A stretch of DNA of 64,000 nt from Aneurinibacillus sp. Ricciae_BoGa-3 (GCF_028421645.1 NZ_CP116887.1:932001-996000); one strand, 5' to 3'; shown: positions 41,826-52,409, numbered from the stretch's first letter. Notes: generated from the letters alone by a model not told the origin. Program-made: numbers and translations.

Positions 41826-43344
41826 ATTAATTACGGACGGTGTCTACCAAAATGCAACCATTGAGCCTGCCAAACCAGCCCTCATAACGAAAGGCACAAC
41901 CCATACCTACGAAATGCTTGCCCGGGCTGTAAAGGCACGGGCAGCTTATCTCACGAGTCAATTTTGTCCTCAAAAAGGCGATCTCATTATGCTTGCGATG
42001 CCTAATAGCCATCTGTTCATCGAATGGTTCCTGGCGATTTGTGAGGCCGGCGGGACAGCAGTTCCGGTTAATCCATCCTTGAAGAAAAAGGAATGGGAGA
42101 GGATTGTGAGGCAATACCGTCCATTGCTTATTATTGCAGACCAACAGGTTGCGGGAGCCGGGCAGCTTGGGCTAAGCACTCCCATTATTGCCCATGATAC
42201 TGCAGTTGAGGTTGAGGACCAGAATCTCACTACGCAGGCAAACATGATGCCGCACAGCGATTCAGATATCTTCTATATGGCGTTGTCATCCGGTACGACG
42301 GGCACACCTAAAGGTATTCTTCGTACCCATCGTTCATGGGTAACGAGTTTTTACGCGATGAGCGCTGAATTTGGCCTGGGAAGGGAAGACTTCCTTCTTT
42401 TGCCTGGCCCTCTCTATTACTCCGCTACGCTTATCTCTATGCTTCATCTGTTGTCGGTAGGTGGAAGTGTTCGTCTTATGGAGCATTTTGATGCAGCTGA
42501 AGCGTTGCAAGAGATGCAAACAGGCAGGATAACAAGTGTATTTATGGTTCCCACGATGTATTCGGCAGTTGTAAAGGAGTGGCAAAGCCAGAATGAAACA
42601 CAAACGGCCCCCCATCCCCCTGTACGAACGCTCATAACGGCAGGCGCTAAAATGGATATAACCCTAAAGAGACGCGTGCAAGAGCTGTTTGCCCACAGCA
42701 CGCTCTATGAATACTACGGTGCTGCTGAAATAGGTTTTGTCTCGGTCCAGGCAGGGCGAGGCCATGAAGGAACGGTTGGCCATGCTTTTCATGGCGTTGA
42801 TATCCAGATTCGCAATGATAGCGGGGATGTCGTACCTGTGGGAGAAGTTGGCGAAATATTTGCGAGAAGCGCAATGATGGCGGAAGGGTATTTCCCAAGC
42901 GCGCTAAATAAGTGCGAGAACAACGAGCCTGTCTGGAAAAGTGCGGGCGATCTGGGCCGCATGGATGGCAGGGGTATTCTTCATCTCGTGGGCAGAAAGA
43001 GTGATATGTTTATCAGTGGAGGTATTAACATTCATCCAGTAGAGATTGAAGGCGCGTTGAATGAAGTCGATTTTATCGAGGAGGCTGCCGTACTCGGCGT
43101 AGCGGACAGCTACTGGGGTGAAAAATCAGTGGCAGCTGTAAAACTTGTCGCACCACCTGATAATTGGGAAGAGAAGCTGCGTCAGATTCTGCGGGAACGG
43201 CTGGTTCCCTATAAAATACCGAAAGTAATTTTCCAAGTTGAAACGATGCCGTATAATTCAGCCGGTAAAATCCATAAATCCGAGCTTGTTAATAGGTTTT
43301 TGCAAGAAACAACAGATTCAGCTGAGGGGGGTAAGCATGAATAA
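41818..43344 (+). CDS. AMP-forming acyl-CoA synthetase (YhfT-like)
   Basis: 508 residues, ANL superfamily. P-loop SSGTTGTPKG, YYGAAEIG, SAGDLG...LVGRKSDMFISGG hinge region and the catalytic lysine in NSAGKIHKSEL. It activates a carboxylic acid to its CoA thioester; the acid is unknown, though pairing with bioY suggests a biotin-precursor or fatty acid role. ATG 41818 follows GGGAGGGG and overlaps the thiolase stop by 8 bp. Confidence 0.9.
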   Translation: MHKLITDGVYQNATIEPAKPALITKGTTHTYEMLARAVKARAAYLTSQFCPQKGDLIMLAMPNSHLFIEWFLAICEAGGTAVPVNPSLKKKEWERIVRQYRPLLIIADQQVAGAGQLGLSTPIIAHDTAVEVEDQNLTTQANMMPHSDSDIFYMALSSGTTGTPKGILRTHRSWVTSFYAMSAEFGLGREDFLLLPGPLYYSATLISMLHLLSVGGSVRLMEHFDAAEALQEMQTGRITSVFMVPTMYSAVVKEWQSQNETQTAPHPPVRTLITAGAKMDITLKRRVQELFAHSTLYEYYGAAEIGFVSVQAGRGHEGTVGHAFHGVDIQIRNDSGDVVPVGEVGEIFARSAMMAEGYFPSALNKCENNEPVWKSAGDLGRMDGRGILHLVGRKSDMFISGGINIHPVEIEGALNEVDFIEEAAVLGVADSYWGEKSVAAVKLVAPPDNWEEKLRQILRERLVPYKIPKVIFQVETMPYNSAGKIHKSELVNRFLQETTDSAEGGKHE

Positions 43345-44176
43345 GAAAATAGCGCTCATCACAGGTTCAACCCGCGGAATCGGACGGGCTCTTGCAATGG
43401 GTATGGCCAGGAGCGGATATAGCGTGATTGTAAACGGCACCGTACGGGAAACCGTTGAATCCGTTGTCCAGCTTATTAGGCAGAAAGGCGGAGAAGCAGC
43501 CGGCATCCCGTGTGATATCTGTAATCCCGAGGCGGTACAGAATATGGTCGACTCCGTGGTCCGCCGTTTTGGCCGGCTGGATGTGCTCATCAACAACGCC
43601 GGCATTGTCCGTGACCGAATGAGTTACAAAATGAGCATACAGGAGTGGCACGATGTTATAAATGTACATTTGAATGGATCGTTTTACTGTATTCAGGCAA
43701 GCCTGCCATATATGAAAGAAAGCGGAGGCTCCATTATCAATGTCGTGTCTTCAGCCGGTATTGAAGGATGTATCGGACAGGCTAACTATGCCGCAGCCAA
43801 AGCAGGACTGATCGGATTAACGTATACACTTGCGCAGGAGCTGATTCGGTTTGGCATACGAGTTAATGCGGTTGCCCCGGCAGCGCTGACGGATATGACA
43901 CGTCCCCATGTAGAAAAAGCGCAGCGCCAGGCCAAGGACAGAGGAGAAGACATCCCTGATTACTGGAAAATAGGGAACCCGGAAGATCTCCTTCCGCTGC
44001 TTCTATACCTGTCTGAACCTCCTGAAGATGTAACAGGCCGTCTTTTTTCAATGAATGGTTCAACCTGGTCTATCTGGAACAAACCGCAAATTGATCGCTT
44101 CTATAGCAAACCAAATGCCGGCACATGGTCGGCTGCGGAAATCGCACGGCAAGTTGCCGAATTGGATAGAAAATAA
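43337..44176 (+). CDS. Short-chain dehydrogenase/reductase (FabG-like)
   Basis: 279 residues, Rossmann fold: cofactor motif TGSTRGIGR, NNAG, catalytic Ser in VVSSAGIEG and YAAAK. It probably reduces or oxidises a 3-hydroxyacyl- or 3-oxoacyl-thioester made by the upstream enzymes. The last 60 residues (SMNGSTWSIWNKPQIDRFY) extend beyond plain FabG. The ATG overlaps the ligase stop by 8 bp with GAGGGGGG before it. Last gene of the operon. Confidence 0.88.
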   Translation: MNKKIALITGSTRGIGRALAMGMARSGYSVIVNGTVRETVESVVQLIRQKGGEAAGIPCDICNPEAVQNMVDSVVRRFGRLDVLINNAGIVRDRMSYKMSIQEWHDVINVHLNGSFYCIQASLPYMKESGGSIINVVSSAGIEGCIGQANYAAAKAGLIGLTYTLAQELIRFGIRVNAVAPAALTDMTRPHVEKAQRQAKDRGEDIPDYWKIGNPEDLLPLLLYLSEPPEDVTGRLFSMNGSTWSIWNKPQIDRFYSKPNAGTWSAAEIARQVAELDRK

Positions 44177-44267
44177 CTTTTCAAAAAATGATTGCAATTG
44201 TGTAAGCGGCGATTTATAATTCAATATATCAAAAGCAGTTAAAACCGATTAAAATAATAAGATTTAA

Positions 44268-44373
44268 CTCTTTCTTATCAAGAGAGGCAGAGGGACTGGC
44301 CCTTTGAAGCCTCGGCAACCTAATCCGGTTAGGTGCCAACTCCAGTAGCATGCGGCTTGAAGATGAGGGGGAG
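44268..44373 (+). ncRNA. SAM-I (S-box) riboswitch
   Basis: The aptamer core is nearly consensus: TTATCAAGAGAGGCAGAGGG, ACTGGCCC, TGAAGCCTCGGCAACC, GGTGCCAACTCC and the closing AGATGAG. P1 forms between CTCTTTCTTATC and GATGAGGGGGAG using wobble pairs. When S-adenosylmethionine is bound, transcription stops at the terminator at 44384-44415. It controls the sulfate assimilation operon. Confidence 0.95.
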
Positions 44374-44383
44374 GGTTGGGATG

Positions 44384-44415
44384 CCCTTCTTCTTATAACC
44401 GAAGAAGGGATTTTT
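44384..44415 (+). terminator. Riboswitch expression-platform terminator
   Basis: CCCTTCTTC pairs with GAAGAAGGG, followed by ATTTTT. Confidence 0.88.
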
Positions 44416-44437
44416 ACTATTTTAAAACGGACTAAAC

Positions 44438-44446
44438 TGATATAAT
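44438..44446 (+). promoter_or_regulatory. Extended -10 promoter downstream of the riboswitch terminator
   Basis: TGATATAAT fits TGnTATAAT exactly. No good -35. If used, it would make a transcript that escapes riboswitch control, starting near 44453. Confidence 0.4.
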
Positions 44447-44469
44447 TTATCGGAAAAAGAAAAACGGGG

Positions 44470-44535
44470 ATGGCAATAGCGATCGGTAAACGAGTGCTTG
44501 TAGTGCTCGACCGGGAGACCCAAGCTATTGCTTAA
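44470..44535 (+). other. Leader hairpin / 21-codon ORF before the sulfite reductase gene
   Basis: GCAATAGC (44473-44480) pairs with GCTATTGC (44524-44531) around an inner GAG/CTC stem. The same stretch encodes ATG to TAA, 21 residues (MAIAIGKRVLVVLDRE...), but has only GGGG directly before the ATG. Function unknown. Confidence 0.35.
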
Positions 44536-44555
44536 AAAGAGAGGAGAGTTTTGAA

Positions 44556-46175
44556 GTGAGCTACACACCTGTTTGGGCGAATAACCCGGAAATAAAGTTG
44601 AATAAAAATGAGTATGCAAAACTCGAAAAAGACGGTCTTGATGTTATTGAGGATATTTACGGTTATGCAAAAACAGGATTCGAATCGATCACAGCTGATG
44701 ATATGGATCGGTTTAAGTGGGCCGGTGTGTACCAGCAGCGTCCAAAAGACGGCCACTTTATGATGCGGGTGCGCATTCCATCCGGAGTTCTTTCCTCTGA
44801 ACAGGCAAGAGTGCTTGCAGGTATTTCCCGGGATTATGGCCGGGATTTAGTCGACATTACCACTCGCCAGGCGGTTCAATTCCACTGGCTGACCGTAGAT
44901 AATCTGCCCGATATATTTTCACGACTGTCAGATGCCGGGATGTCCTCTTTTGAAGCATGCGGCGACGTGCCGCGCACGATCATCGGCAATCCGCTTGCCG
45001 GGCTTGACCCCAATGAATTAATGGATACAAGGCCGCTTGTGAAGCAGCTTTCTGATACTTTTCTCATGAATCGCGATTTCTCTAACCTGCCTCGTAAATA
45101 CAAAATTTCAATTTCATCAAGTATTTACAATCCGGGTCATGCTGAAATTAACGATCTTGCCTTTACACCGGCAGTGAAAGTGATTGACGGCCAAGAAGTG
45201 AATGGATTCCACATCTGGGTTGGAGGCGGCCTGTCCGCTAAGCCGTACCTTGCCAAACAGTTGGATGTATTTGTTAAGCCAGAGGATGTTGTGCGGGTAG
45301 CAATCGGGGTTACGACTATTTTCCGCGATTACGGTTACCGTGAAAAACGCCACCACGCCCGCCTTAAATTCTTAATGGCCGATTGGGGCCCAGAGAAATT
45401 TAAGGGCAAATTGATTGAACTTATTGGAGAACTTCCGGAAAAAGGCGAAGATAAGCTGGTTGGCTGGAATGCCGGCTACTTTACTGGCGTGCACGCACAA
45501 AAGCAAGAGGGTCTGACATATGTTGGCTTAACTGTTCCGGTTGGCCGGATGTCCGCTCAAGAGCTCGAGGAACTGGCCCGGTTATCAGATGTATATGGGG
45601 ATGGCTCCCTTCGTACGTGCAACTCGCAAAATATTGTCCTTGCAAATATTCCGAACGATAAAGTCGAAGCGCTTCTGAATGAGCAAGCACTGGAAAGGCT
45701 GACTCCTTTTCCGAACAACTTTATATCTTATGCCGTTAGCTGTACGGGCATTGAATTCTGTAACCTCGCTCTCGTTGAAACGAAAGAGCGGCTGCGCGAC
45801 CTCGCAATCTTCCTTGACGAAAACCTTTTGCTTGATACACCGATCCGCATGCATATGAATGGGTGCCCGAATTCCTGCGGACAGCGCCAGATCGCAGACA
45901 TTGGTTTTCAGGGAGCGCTCGTGAAAACAGACAACGGAATGATCGACGCCTTTGATATTTTCCTCGGGGGCAAACTTTGGGAGAATGCGAAATTTAATGA
46001 AAAATTAAAAGGGCGCATCCCTGGGGATAGCCTAAACCGTGTCATTTTGCAACTGCTAGCGTTTTTCAAAGAAGAGCGCCAGGAAAATGAAAGCTTTTAT
46101 GATTTTGTTAACCGAGTAGGAGTCGAGCCATTCCAGGAAAGATTGGATACGCTCCTCAGCCAGTTAACCGTATAA
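44556..46175 (+). CDS. Siroheme sulfite (nitrite/sulfite) reductase
   Basis: 539 residues. Two ferredoxin-like/catalytic repeats with the siroheme-4Fe-4S cysteines in CTGIEFC and MNGCPNSCGQ. The first-half TTRQAVQFHW and DVPRTIIGNPLAG bind the substrate and siroheme. It reduces sulfite to sulfide with six electrons from ferredoxin or flavodoxin. The context (riboswitch, cysP, cysH, sat, cysC) argues for sulfite over nitrite. GTG start 10 bases after GAGGAG. Confidence 0.92.
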   Translation: MSYTPVWANNPEIKLNKNEYAKLEKDGLDVIEDIYGYAKTGFESITADDMDRFKWAGVYQQRPKDGHFMMRVRIPSGVLSSEQARVLAGISRDYGRDLVDITTRQAVQFHWLTVDNLPDIFSRLSDAGMSSFEACGDVPRTIIGNPLAGLDPNELMDTRPLVKQLSDTFLMNRDFSNLPRKYKISISSSIYNPGHAEINDLAFTPAVKVIDGQEVNGFHIWVGGGLSAKPYLAKQLDVFVKPEDVVRVAIGVTTIFRDYGYREKRHHARLKFLMADWGPEKFKGKLIELIGELPEKGEDKLVGWNAGYFTGVHAQKQEGLTYVGLTVPVGRMSAQELEELARLSDVYGDGSLRTCNSQNIVLANIPNDKVEALLNEQALERLTPFPNNFISYAVSCTGIEFCNLALVETKERLRDLAIFLDENLLLDTPIRMHMNGCPNSCGQRQIADIGFQGALVKTDNGMIDAFDIFLGGKLWENAKFNEKLKGRIPGDSLNRVILQLLAFFKEERQENESFYDFVNRVGVEPFQERLDTLLSQLTV

Positions 46176-46272
46176 AGATGGCTCAACAGGGCCTTAGGGG
46201 AAGGATTGAGGCCACTATGTTTTTGCAAAAGGAAAAAACCGCCGGGCCGGGCAGAGGATTTGTGATTGAGAA

Positions 46273-47355
46273 ATGATTTGGACATATATCGCGGTTGGGA
46301 TTGCGCTGTTTTTCGCGATGAATATAGGTGCAAGCGGAACAGCTGCGTCAATGGGAGCGGCTTACGGAAGCGGCGCGATAACGAATAAAAGAATCGCGAT
46401 GCTGCTTGTAGCCATCGCAGCATTCCTTGGCGCTGTTGTCGGAGGCGGAGAAGTCGTGAAGACAATTGGGGGAGGGATTATCCCTTCCTCCATTCTAAAT
46501 GTTGAGATGGTAGCGATAATTCTTGCTTCTGCTACGCTCACCCTTTTTATGGCCAACTTACTGGGAATTCCTTTGTCAACAAGTGAGGTAACGGTTGGAT
46601 CCATTGTTGGTGTCGGATTAGCCTATCATGCAGTGAAAACGGCGAATGTAGTCGAAATCCTTCTTTTTTGGGTCCTTATCCCCTGTATCGCGTTTATTGC
46701 CGCCTTTCTGCTTGGAAAACTTATAAAGAGAACAGAAAAGAAATGGCCTGCGCTCCGGGGAAACGGCAAATGGAAAAAATGGCTGAGCCTGCTTTTGATT
46801 TTTGCCGGGTTACTGGAAGCATTTTCTGCCGGAATGAATAATGTAGCTAATGCGGTAGGCTCGCTTGTAGGCGCGCGTCTTCTTACCGTGCATACAGGCA
46901 TCTGGTTGGGAGCGTTATTTGTTTCAATTGGAGCTTTCTTTATGGGAGGCAAAGTACTTGAAACAAATGGAAAGAAAATCACGCGCCTGTCCCTTCTCCA
47001 GGGCAGCGCGGTATCCCTCACAGGGGGTACACTGGTTATCATTGCTTCTATCTTTGGGATCCCGGTGCCGTTAACCCAGGCGACAACCTGTGCGATTCTG
47101 GGGGTCGGCACGGCGGATAAAGGCTTTAGCCTCTGGCAAAAGGGCGTTATTAAACAAATTGTGAAGGTTTGGATTGTGTCTCCCGTATCTTCGCTTGTGG
47201 TTTCCTATTTTATGGTGAATACATTTCTCACACCAAACCCTTATGTAGTAATAGTTATTGTTTGTGTTTTTGTAGCAACGGTTGGTACAATTAGTCTGTC
47301 CAACGCAGTGCGCAGAGAAAAAAGTACCATCCATGAGCAAGGAGGAGGAATTTAA
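46273..47355 (+). CDS. cysP: Sulfate permease CysP (PiT family)
   Basis: 360 residues with two inverted PiT repeats. The motifs are [10 protein letters not shown] and [10 protein letters not shown]; the first differs from the GANDxAN of phosphate carriers, as in B. subtilis CysP, which carries sulfate. [14 protein letters not shown] and [11 protein letters not shown] mark the repeat ends. Its position between sulfite reductase and cysH supports sulfate. The stop overlaps the cysH ribosome site. Confidence 0.9.
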   Translation: MIWTYIAVGIALFFAMNIGASGTAASMGAAYGSGAITNKRIAMLLVAIAAFLGAVVGGGEVVKTIGGGIIPSSILNVEMVAIILASATLTLFMANLLGIPLSTSEVTVGSIVGVGLAYHAVKTANVVEILLFWVLIPCIAFIAAFLLGKLIKRTEKKWPALRGNGKWKKWLSLLLIFAGLLEAFSAGMNNVANAVGSLVGARLLTVHTGIWLGALFVSIGAFFMGGKVLETNGKKITRLSLLQGSAVSLTGGTLVIIASIFGIPVPLTQATTCAILGVGTADKGFSLWQKGVIKQIVKVWIVSPVSSLVVSYFMVNTFLTPNPYVVIVIVCVFVATVGTISLSNAVRREKSTIHEQGGGI

Positions 47356-47356
47356 T

Positions 47357-48067
47357 ATGGCTCAGCTTTCGTATCAAGATCTTGCGGTTGAGGATTTCGC
47401 ACGAATTAATGAAGAACTCGCGGGAAAAGACACGCTGGATGTTTTGAAATGGGCATATGGACAGTTCGGCGATGAACTCGTTTATGCATGCAGCTTTGGC
47501 GCAGAGGGCATCGTGCTGATTGATTTAATCAGCAAAGTAAAAAAAGATGCCAAGATCGTATTTCTGGATACAAATGTGCATTTTAAAGAAACCTATGAAT
47601 TGATTGATCGCGTGAAGCAGAAGTATCCCAGTTTACGAATAGAAATGAACCAGCCTGCGATCACACTGGAACAGCAGGCGAAGCAATATGGGGAGAAACT
47701 GTGGGAAACAGATCCAAATAGCTGCTGCAATATACGAAAAGTCCAGCCACTTACCAGAGCGCTGTCCGGTGCGGCAGCATGGCTATCAGGGCTGCGTCGT
47801 GAGCAATCGCCTACGCGGGCGGCAACAGAGTTTGTCAACCAGGACAATAAATTTAAATCGATCAAAATATGCCCACTGATTCATTGGACCTGGGACGATG
47901 TGTGGAATTATATCCGGGCATTTGATCTTCCATACAACACGCTTCATGATAAAGGATATCCGAGCATTGGCTGTGAATACTGCACGTCACCTGTCGAAGA
48001 CGCTGGAGATTCAAGAGCCGGCAGGTGGGCAGGTAAAGGCAAAACCGAATGCGGCCTGCATTTATAA
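47357..48067 (+). CDS. cysH: Adenylyl-/phosphoadenylyl-sulfate reductase
   Basis: 236 residues. PP-loop ATPase-like fold with [21 protein letters not shown], the iron-sulfur cysteines in NSCCNIRK and GCEYC, and the catalytic Cys in the end ECGLHL. The CC...CxxC set marks the type that can use APS directly. It gives sulfite for the upstream reductase. GGAGGAGG lies 8 bases before the ATG at 47357. Confidence 0.94.
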   Translation: MAQLSYQDLAVEDFARINEELAGKDTLDVLKWAYGQFGDELVYACSFGAEGIVLIDLISKVKKDAKIVFLDTNVHFKETYELIDRVKQKYPSLRIEMNQPAITLEQQAKQYGEKLWETDPNSCCNIRKVQPLTRALSGAAAWLSGLRREQSPTRAATEFVNQDNKFKSIKICPLIHWTWDDVWNYIRAFDLPYNTLHDKGYPSIGCEYCTSPVEDAGDSRAGRWAGKGKTECGLHL

Positions 48068-48097
48068 GAGACATTCAAAGCAAAGGAGCTTAAAAAA

Positions 48098-49237
48098 ATG
48101 AGTTTACAACCCCATGGCGGCACATTAATTAACAGAGTTGATTTATCCTACAATGTTTCAAACATCGCTAAAGAAGTTGAAATAGACGGCACAGCACTAT
48201 CAGACCTCGAATTAATTGCAATCGGCGCATACAGCCCGATTACGGGGTTCCTTGGAGAAGAGGACTACAATTCTGTTGTCCATACAATGAAGCTTGCTGG
48301 CGGACAGGTGTGGAGCATTCCGATTACGCTTCCGGTTTCGAAGGAAGTGGCTAGCAATCTTCAAATCGGAGAAAAAATTAAACTGTCAAAAGGTGGTACA
48401 GTTTACGGCGTGCTGGAATTAACGGAAAAATACACGCCTGATAAAATGGTTGAAGCGGAAAATGTTTACCGCACAACCGAGCTTGCACACCCCGGGGTTA
48501 AAAAGCTTTTTTCGCGGCCGGATGTATACCTGGCAGGACCGGTTACGCTTGTGAAGCGCCCGGAGAAAAATAAGTTCAGTCAATTTTACTTAGATCCTGC
48601 TGCTACACGGGCTGAGTTTGAAAAACGTGGCTGGAAAACCATAGTGGGATTCCAAACACGCAATCCTGTACACCGCGCACATGAGTATATCCAGAAGACA
48701 GCGCTTGAGATTGTTGATGGCTTGTTCCTCAACCCTCTGGTCGGGGAAACAAAAGCAGATGACATTCCTGCAGATATCCGGATGGATAGCTACCAAGTTC
48801 TGTTAAAGAACTACTATCCGGCCGACCGCGTATTCCTCGCTGTTTTTCCGGCTGCTATGCGCTATGCAGGGCCGCGTGAAGCTATCTTCCACGCTATGGT
48901 ACGCAAAAACTATGGCTGTACCCATTTCATTGTCGGACGCGACCACGCAGGGGTTGGCAATTACTACGGAACATACGACGCCCAGTTGATCTTCCGAAAC
49001 TTTACTTCTGAAGAACTCGGGATTACGCCGCTGTTTTTTGAACATAGCTTTTACTGCAAGAAGTGCGGTAACATGGCTTCAACTAAAACATGCCCGCACG
49101 ATACAGAAGATCGCCTGATTCTATCCGGAACAAAGGTTAGAGAAATGCTGAGCAATGGAATCGCTCCACCGCCTGAATTCAGCCGCCCGGAAGTAGTTAA
49201 TGTATTGATTAAAGGCATGAAGGTTGGAGTTCAGTAA
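48098..49237 (+). CDS. sat: Sulfate adenylyltransferase (ATP sulfurylase)
   Basis: 379 residues. [11 protein letters not shown] and GRDHAGVG are the nucleotidyl-transfer motifs, and a Cys-rich patch [16 protein letters not shown] probably binds zinc. It makes APS from sulfate and ATP. AAAGGAG lies upstream of the ATG. Fourth gene of the operon. Confidence 0.95.
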   Translation: MSLQPHGGTLINRVDLSYNVSNIAKEVEIDGTALSDLELIAIGAYSPITGFLGEEDYNSVVHTMKLAGGQVWSIPITLPVSKEVASNLQIGEKIKLSKGGTVYGVLELTEKYTPDKMVEAENVYRTTELAHPGVKKLFSRPDVYLAGPVTLVKRPEKNKFSQFYLDPAATRAEFEKRGWKTIVGFQTRNPVHRAHEYIQKTALEIVDGLFLNPLVGETKADDIPADIRMDSYQVLLKNYYPADRVFLAVFPAAMRYAGPREAIFHAMVRKNYGCTHFIVGRDHAGVGNYYGTYDAQLIFRNFTSEELGITPLFFEHSFYCKKCGNMASTKTCPHDTEDRLILSGTKVREMLSNGIAPPPEFSRPEVVNVLIKGMKVGVQ

Positions 49238-49249
49238 GGGGGAGAAGAA

Positions 49250-49843
49250 ATGGCACAGAATATTGTCTGGCATAATACAACCGTAACGAAAAAGGACCGG
49301 CAGGAGTTAAACGGCCATAAAAGCGGCATCCTTTGGTTTACTGGGCTATCAGCTTCCGGTAAATCAACGCTTGCTAATGTCCTTGAAAAAGAACTGCATA
49401 CACGGGGCTTAAGGACGTACCTGCTGGATGGAGATAATATCCGGCATGGGATAAACAAAGACCTCGGTTTCAGCCCAGAGGATCGGACGGAAAATATCCG
49501 CCGCATTGGGGAAGTCGCCAAGTTGTTTGTGGATGCAGGCGCCCTTGTACTCACAGCTTTTATCTCGCCGTATCAGGCGGATCGTCAGCTTGCAAGAAGC
49601 TTGGTTGACGAAGGGGAATTTATCGAAATCTACGTGAAATGCTCCATCGAAACATGTGAACAGCGCGATCCAAAAGGGCTGTACAAAAAAGCTAAGAATG
49701 GCGAAATTCCTCAATTCACGGGAATATCTTCGCCCTATGAAGAGCCTGAAAAGCCTGAGCTTATCGTGGAAAACGACAAGCAAACACTTCAACAGTCGGT
49801 TGAGCAAATAATTACTTATTTAGAAGAAAAAGGATTTATATAG
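49250..49843 (+). CDS. cysC: Adenylylsulfate kinase
   Basis: 197 residues. P-loop [19 protein letters not shown], and [13 protein letters not shown]. It phosphorylates APS to PAPS. GGGGGAGA precedes the ATG. Last gene of the sulfur operon, 12 bp after sat. With an APS-type CysH, its main role may be balancing APS. Confidence 0.95.
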   Translation: MAQNIVWHNTTVTKKDRQELNGHKSGILWFTGLSASGKSTLANVLEKELHTRGLRTYLLDGDNIRHGINKDLGFSPEDRTENIRRIGEVAKLFVDAGALVLTAFISPYQADRQLARSLVDEGEFIEIYVKCSIETCEQRDPKGLYKKAKNGEIPQFTGISSPYEEPEKPELIVENDKQTLQQSVEQIITYLEEKGFI

Positions 49844-49848
49844 TTGAA

Positions 49849-49885
49849 ACTTGGAGGGGCCATTTCGGCCTCTTTCTCATTGAAT
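49849..49885 (+). terminator. Probable terminator of the sulfur operon
   Basis: GAGGGGCC pairs with GGCCTC around ATTTC (one bulge), followed by TTTCTC. Confidence 0.55.
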
Positions 49886-49923
49886 GGTGTCGGATAAGTC
49901 TGGTAAAGCTCGGACAGTGCAGC

Positions 49924-50061
49924 TTAAAAGTCGACAAATACGTCGTCTTCTATTACAGTTAAGGGGGACATTACCTGTCTTAAGCCAGCTTTGTGCAATG
50001 CTACTTCTGTTAAAATTTCATGAACATCGATTACTTTACCCCCCTACAGGGAAACATACAT
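49924..50061 (-). pseudogene. Possible small-protein remnant
   Basis: Minus-strand frame, 46 codons: MYVSL, an in-frame TAG, then GGKVIDVHEILTEVALHKAG, LRQVMSPLTVIEDDVFVDF and a stop. The run is strongly protein-like. No ribosome site before the ATG. The family is not recognised. The rest of the 49886-50096 gap holds nothing else that I can see. Confidence 0.35.
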
Positions 50062-50096
50062 AGGAAAAGTATCACAGGCAAAGAGGAAATTAGCTC

Positions 50097-50134
50097 TTTA
50101 CTTACTTAAGATAATAAAGTATATTTAAGTAAGT
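50097..50134 (+). promoter_or_regulatory. azoR promoter inside an inverted repeat
   Basis: -35 TTTACT (50097-50102), 17-bp spacer, -10 TATATT (50120-50125). ACTTACTTAA (50100-50109) and TTAAGTAAGT (50125-50134) are perfect 10-bp arms around it. A MarR/DUF24-type redox repressor is the expected binder in bacilli. Confidence 0.6.
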
Positions 50135-50190
50135 TCAATGCGAACTATTTTAGCTGATGATCTTATATTACACAAAGGGAGAGATTTTAC

Positions 50191-50823
50191 ATGGCAAAAG
50201 TGCTTTATATTACTGCAAATCCAAAACCGCTTGATTTATCTTATGGCCTTCAGCTTGGCGAACATTTTCTGGCTGAGTATAAGAAGCACAGCCCTCAGGA
50301 TACAATCGAAAAGGTAGATATCTACAGCGAAAATATTCCTCTTATTGATTCACTCGTTCTTGGAGCATGGGGGAAATTAGCGCACGGTGAAGAGCTCACT
50401 GCGGAAGAAAGCCGCGTAGTAGGCCGCATGGATGAAATCTTAAATCAGTTCTTATCTGCTGATAAATATGTATTCGTTACGCCGATGTGGAACCTCAGCT
50501 ACCCACCGCTTCTTAAAGCGTACATTGACACAATCGTAATGGCAGGTAAAACTTTCCGTTATACCGAAGCCGGTCCGGAAGGCCTGCTTAAAGGTAAAAA
50601 AGCCATTCACATCCAAGCTCGCGGCGGGATGTATTCTGAAGGCCCAGCTGTTGATTTTGAATTTACGAACAAGTATCTGCAAGCTATTATGGCTTTCATC
50701 GGCATTACCGACTACAGCCATATCTTTGTTGAAGGAATGGCTGCTATGCCGAATGAAGCTCCAGCGATTCTTGAGCAGGCGAAGAAAAATGCTGAGCCAG
50801 CCGCTGCTGCGTTTGCTAAGTAA
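50191..50823 (+). CDS. azoR: FMN-dependent NADH-azoreductase (quinone reductase)
   Basis: 210 residues, flavodoxin-like. FMN site [33 protein letters not shown] and the [11 protein letters not shown] loop are as in AzoR. It reduces quinones and azo dyes with NADH and protects against electrophile stress. AAAGGGAGAG lies upstream of the ATG. Monocistronic. Confidence 0.93.
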   Translation: MAKVLYITANPKPLDLSYGLQLGEHFLAEYKKHSPQDTIEKVDIYSENIPLIDSLVLGAWGKLAHGEELTAEESRVVGRMDEILNQFLSADKYVFVTPMWNLSYPPLLKAYIDTIVMAGKTFRYTEAGPEGLLKGKKAIHIQARGGMYSEGPAVDFEFTNKYLQAIMAFIGITDYSHIFVEGMAAMPNEAPAILEQAKKNAEPAAAAFAK

Positions 50824-50896
50824 TCAGTTACGGCAGAAGCTTTGAACTAACTTTAGTAAAGTCTGGACACCTATGTCCGTTAATGTTACGATACAC

Positions 50897-50943
50897 GAAG
50901 AAGCGTTCACTGACCTTTATACGGGTTCAGGAGCGCTTTTTTC
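50897..50943 (+). terminator. Terminator after azoR
   Basis: AAGCGTTC-CTGA-CC pairs with GG-TCAG-GAGCGCTT (bulged), followed by six T. Confidence 0.65.
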
Positions 50944-50972
50944 GGTACTTGACATTACGGGGAGCTGTTATA

Positions 50973-51995
50973 GTGAAAAAATCTAATAAATGGATACTTT
51001 CTACTTTGGCGGCCGGAGCGGTGTTTGCTTTGGGGGCGTGCACAGGTTTAAGCGTAGGGGGGCAGCTTGGCAGGACAGCGGAGCAAAGCCGGACAGCGGT
51101 AGGGCAGACTCATGTTTTATCCGCAACAACGACCTCGTCCTCAACTTTTAGCGTTGCTCTGGGTGAGCCCTCTGCCCACGTGAAAGCCAAGCTGGGTAAT
51201 CCTAAGTATGGGTATAACGGGATAAATAAAACGTTCTGGTGGATTTATGATTCATACTGGATTGGATTTCGCAATGGCCGGGTTGTTGAGTTGTTTACGA
51301 ACCATAAAAATGCAACATATAATGGAGTTAAAATAGGTTACACCAGGGGGCAGGTTGAGAAAAAGGTTAAATATGCTGCCAAACCACAGTGGAGTTTATT
51401 CAATGTAGGGTTCACCTTTTCAAATCTCAGCCGTGATCGTATCCTCTATAAAATAGGAAATGAAGCGCTTATTGCGTATTATGATACACTGGATAAGAAT
51501 AAGCTCATGGGCATTAGGGTGGTTAAGCCTGAAGAGCTTGTTTACAAGAAGTATTTTGGCTATACATACCGCTACATCAAGAAGCCAGCCATTACTTCTT
51601 ATTCTACAGATTGGCCTTCGGTAAATAGGAATGAAGCAGAGGAAATTCTATTGTTGAGCAACACCGAACGTTTAAAGAAAGGCATATCTCCTTTATCATG
51701 GAGCAAGCAGGCCGCTGCTTCTGCCTCTTATCACAGCAAGGATATGTTTACGCGCCATTACTTCGCGCATACGCTTCCAGACGGACGCACCCCGTTTGAT
51801 TTAATGCGCAAGCAGGGGATCTCATTTCATGAGGCTGGCGAGAATATTGCTACAGGATACGTAGACGCCATTGACGCTGTATTTGGATGGATGAATAGCG
51901 CAGGCCACAGAAAGAGCCTTCTTAATGCTAACTTTTCCCGGCTCGGAGCAGGTGTATATGAAACGTATTACACCCAGCATTTTTACCGGCCATAG
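50973..51995 (+). CDS. CAP-domain lipoprotein with CAP-associated N domain
   Basis: 340 residues. Lipoprotein signal (FALGA-C). A CAP_assoc_N-like region (about 60-190: VALGEPSAHVKAKLGNPKYG) and a CAP/SCP domain (about 215-340: LLSNTERLKKGISPLSWS, HTLPDGRTPFDLM, AGENIATGY, GWMNSAGHRKSLLN). This is the YlbC-like arrangement; the role is unknown, probably at the cell surface. GTG start 8 bases after GGGGAG; 30 upstream codons are not signal-like. Confidence 0.87.
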   Translation: MKKSNKWILSTLAAGAVFALGACTGLSVGGQLGRTAEQSRTAVGQTHVLSATTTSSSTFSVALGEPSAHVKAKLGNPKYGYNGINKTFWWIYDSYWIGFRNGRVVELFTNHKNATYNGVKIGYTRGQVEKKVKYAAKPQWSLFNVGFTFSNLSRDRILYKIGNEALIAYYDTLDKNKLMGIRVVKPEELVYKKYFGYTYRYIKKPAITSYSTDWPSVNRNEAEEILLLSNTERLKKGISPLSWSKQAAASASYHSKDMFTRHYFAHTLPDGRTPFDLMRKQGISFHEAGENIATGYVDAIDAVFGWMNSAGHRKSLLNANFSRLGAGVYETYYTQHFYRP

Positions 51996-52093
51996 GCGGA
52001 TAGCCACATATAAATTCTTTGACAAGTTGCGGTTAGCCAAGTAAAATTACATTTGATTGCCGGAAAATTAACGTGTAGAAGGGACGAGCCTGT

Positions 52094-52318
52094 ATGTGGA
52101 ATATCATTTTACCAATCCTGACTTTAATTATCGGGTTGGTTGGGGGTTTTGCGTTAGGAGTCTGGTACCTGAGACGCCAGATGACGAACATGCAAATGGA
52201 TGAGAAGCAAATTCAGCAGATTGCCCGCTCAATGGGGATGAATCTGAATCAGAAGCAATTAAACCAGATGACGCGCAAAATGCAGCAGACCAACAAAAAG
52301 CCTGGAAAGAAGAAATAA
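52094..52318 (+). CDS. UPF0154 membrane protein (YneF-like)
   Basis: 74 residues. One N-terminal membrane helix (IILPILTLIIGLVGGFALG) and a basic tail with MNLNQKQLNQMTRKMQ, as in YneF. Function unknown. AGAAGGGA lies upstream of the ATG. Confidence 0.88.
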   Translation: MWNIILPILTLIIGLVGGFALGVWYLRRQMTNMQMDEKQIQQIARSMGMNLNQKQLNQMTRKMQQTNKKPGKKK

Positions 52319-52409
52319 ATCATTACTCTCTCGAAGGCGAATGGATTATTCGCCGAACGAATTTTACTATAGTAAGCCGCAGTTATTCTTTAGTAAGATG
52401 TGAAGAAAA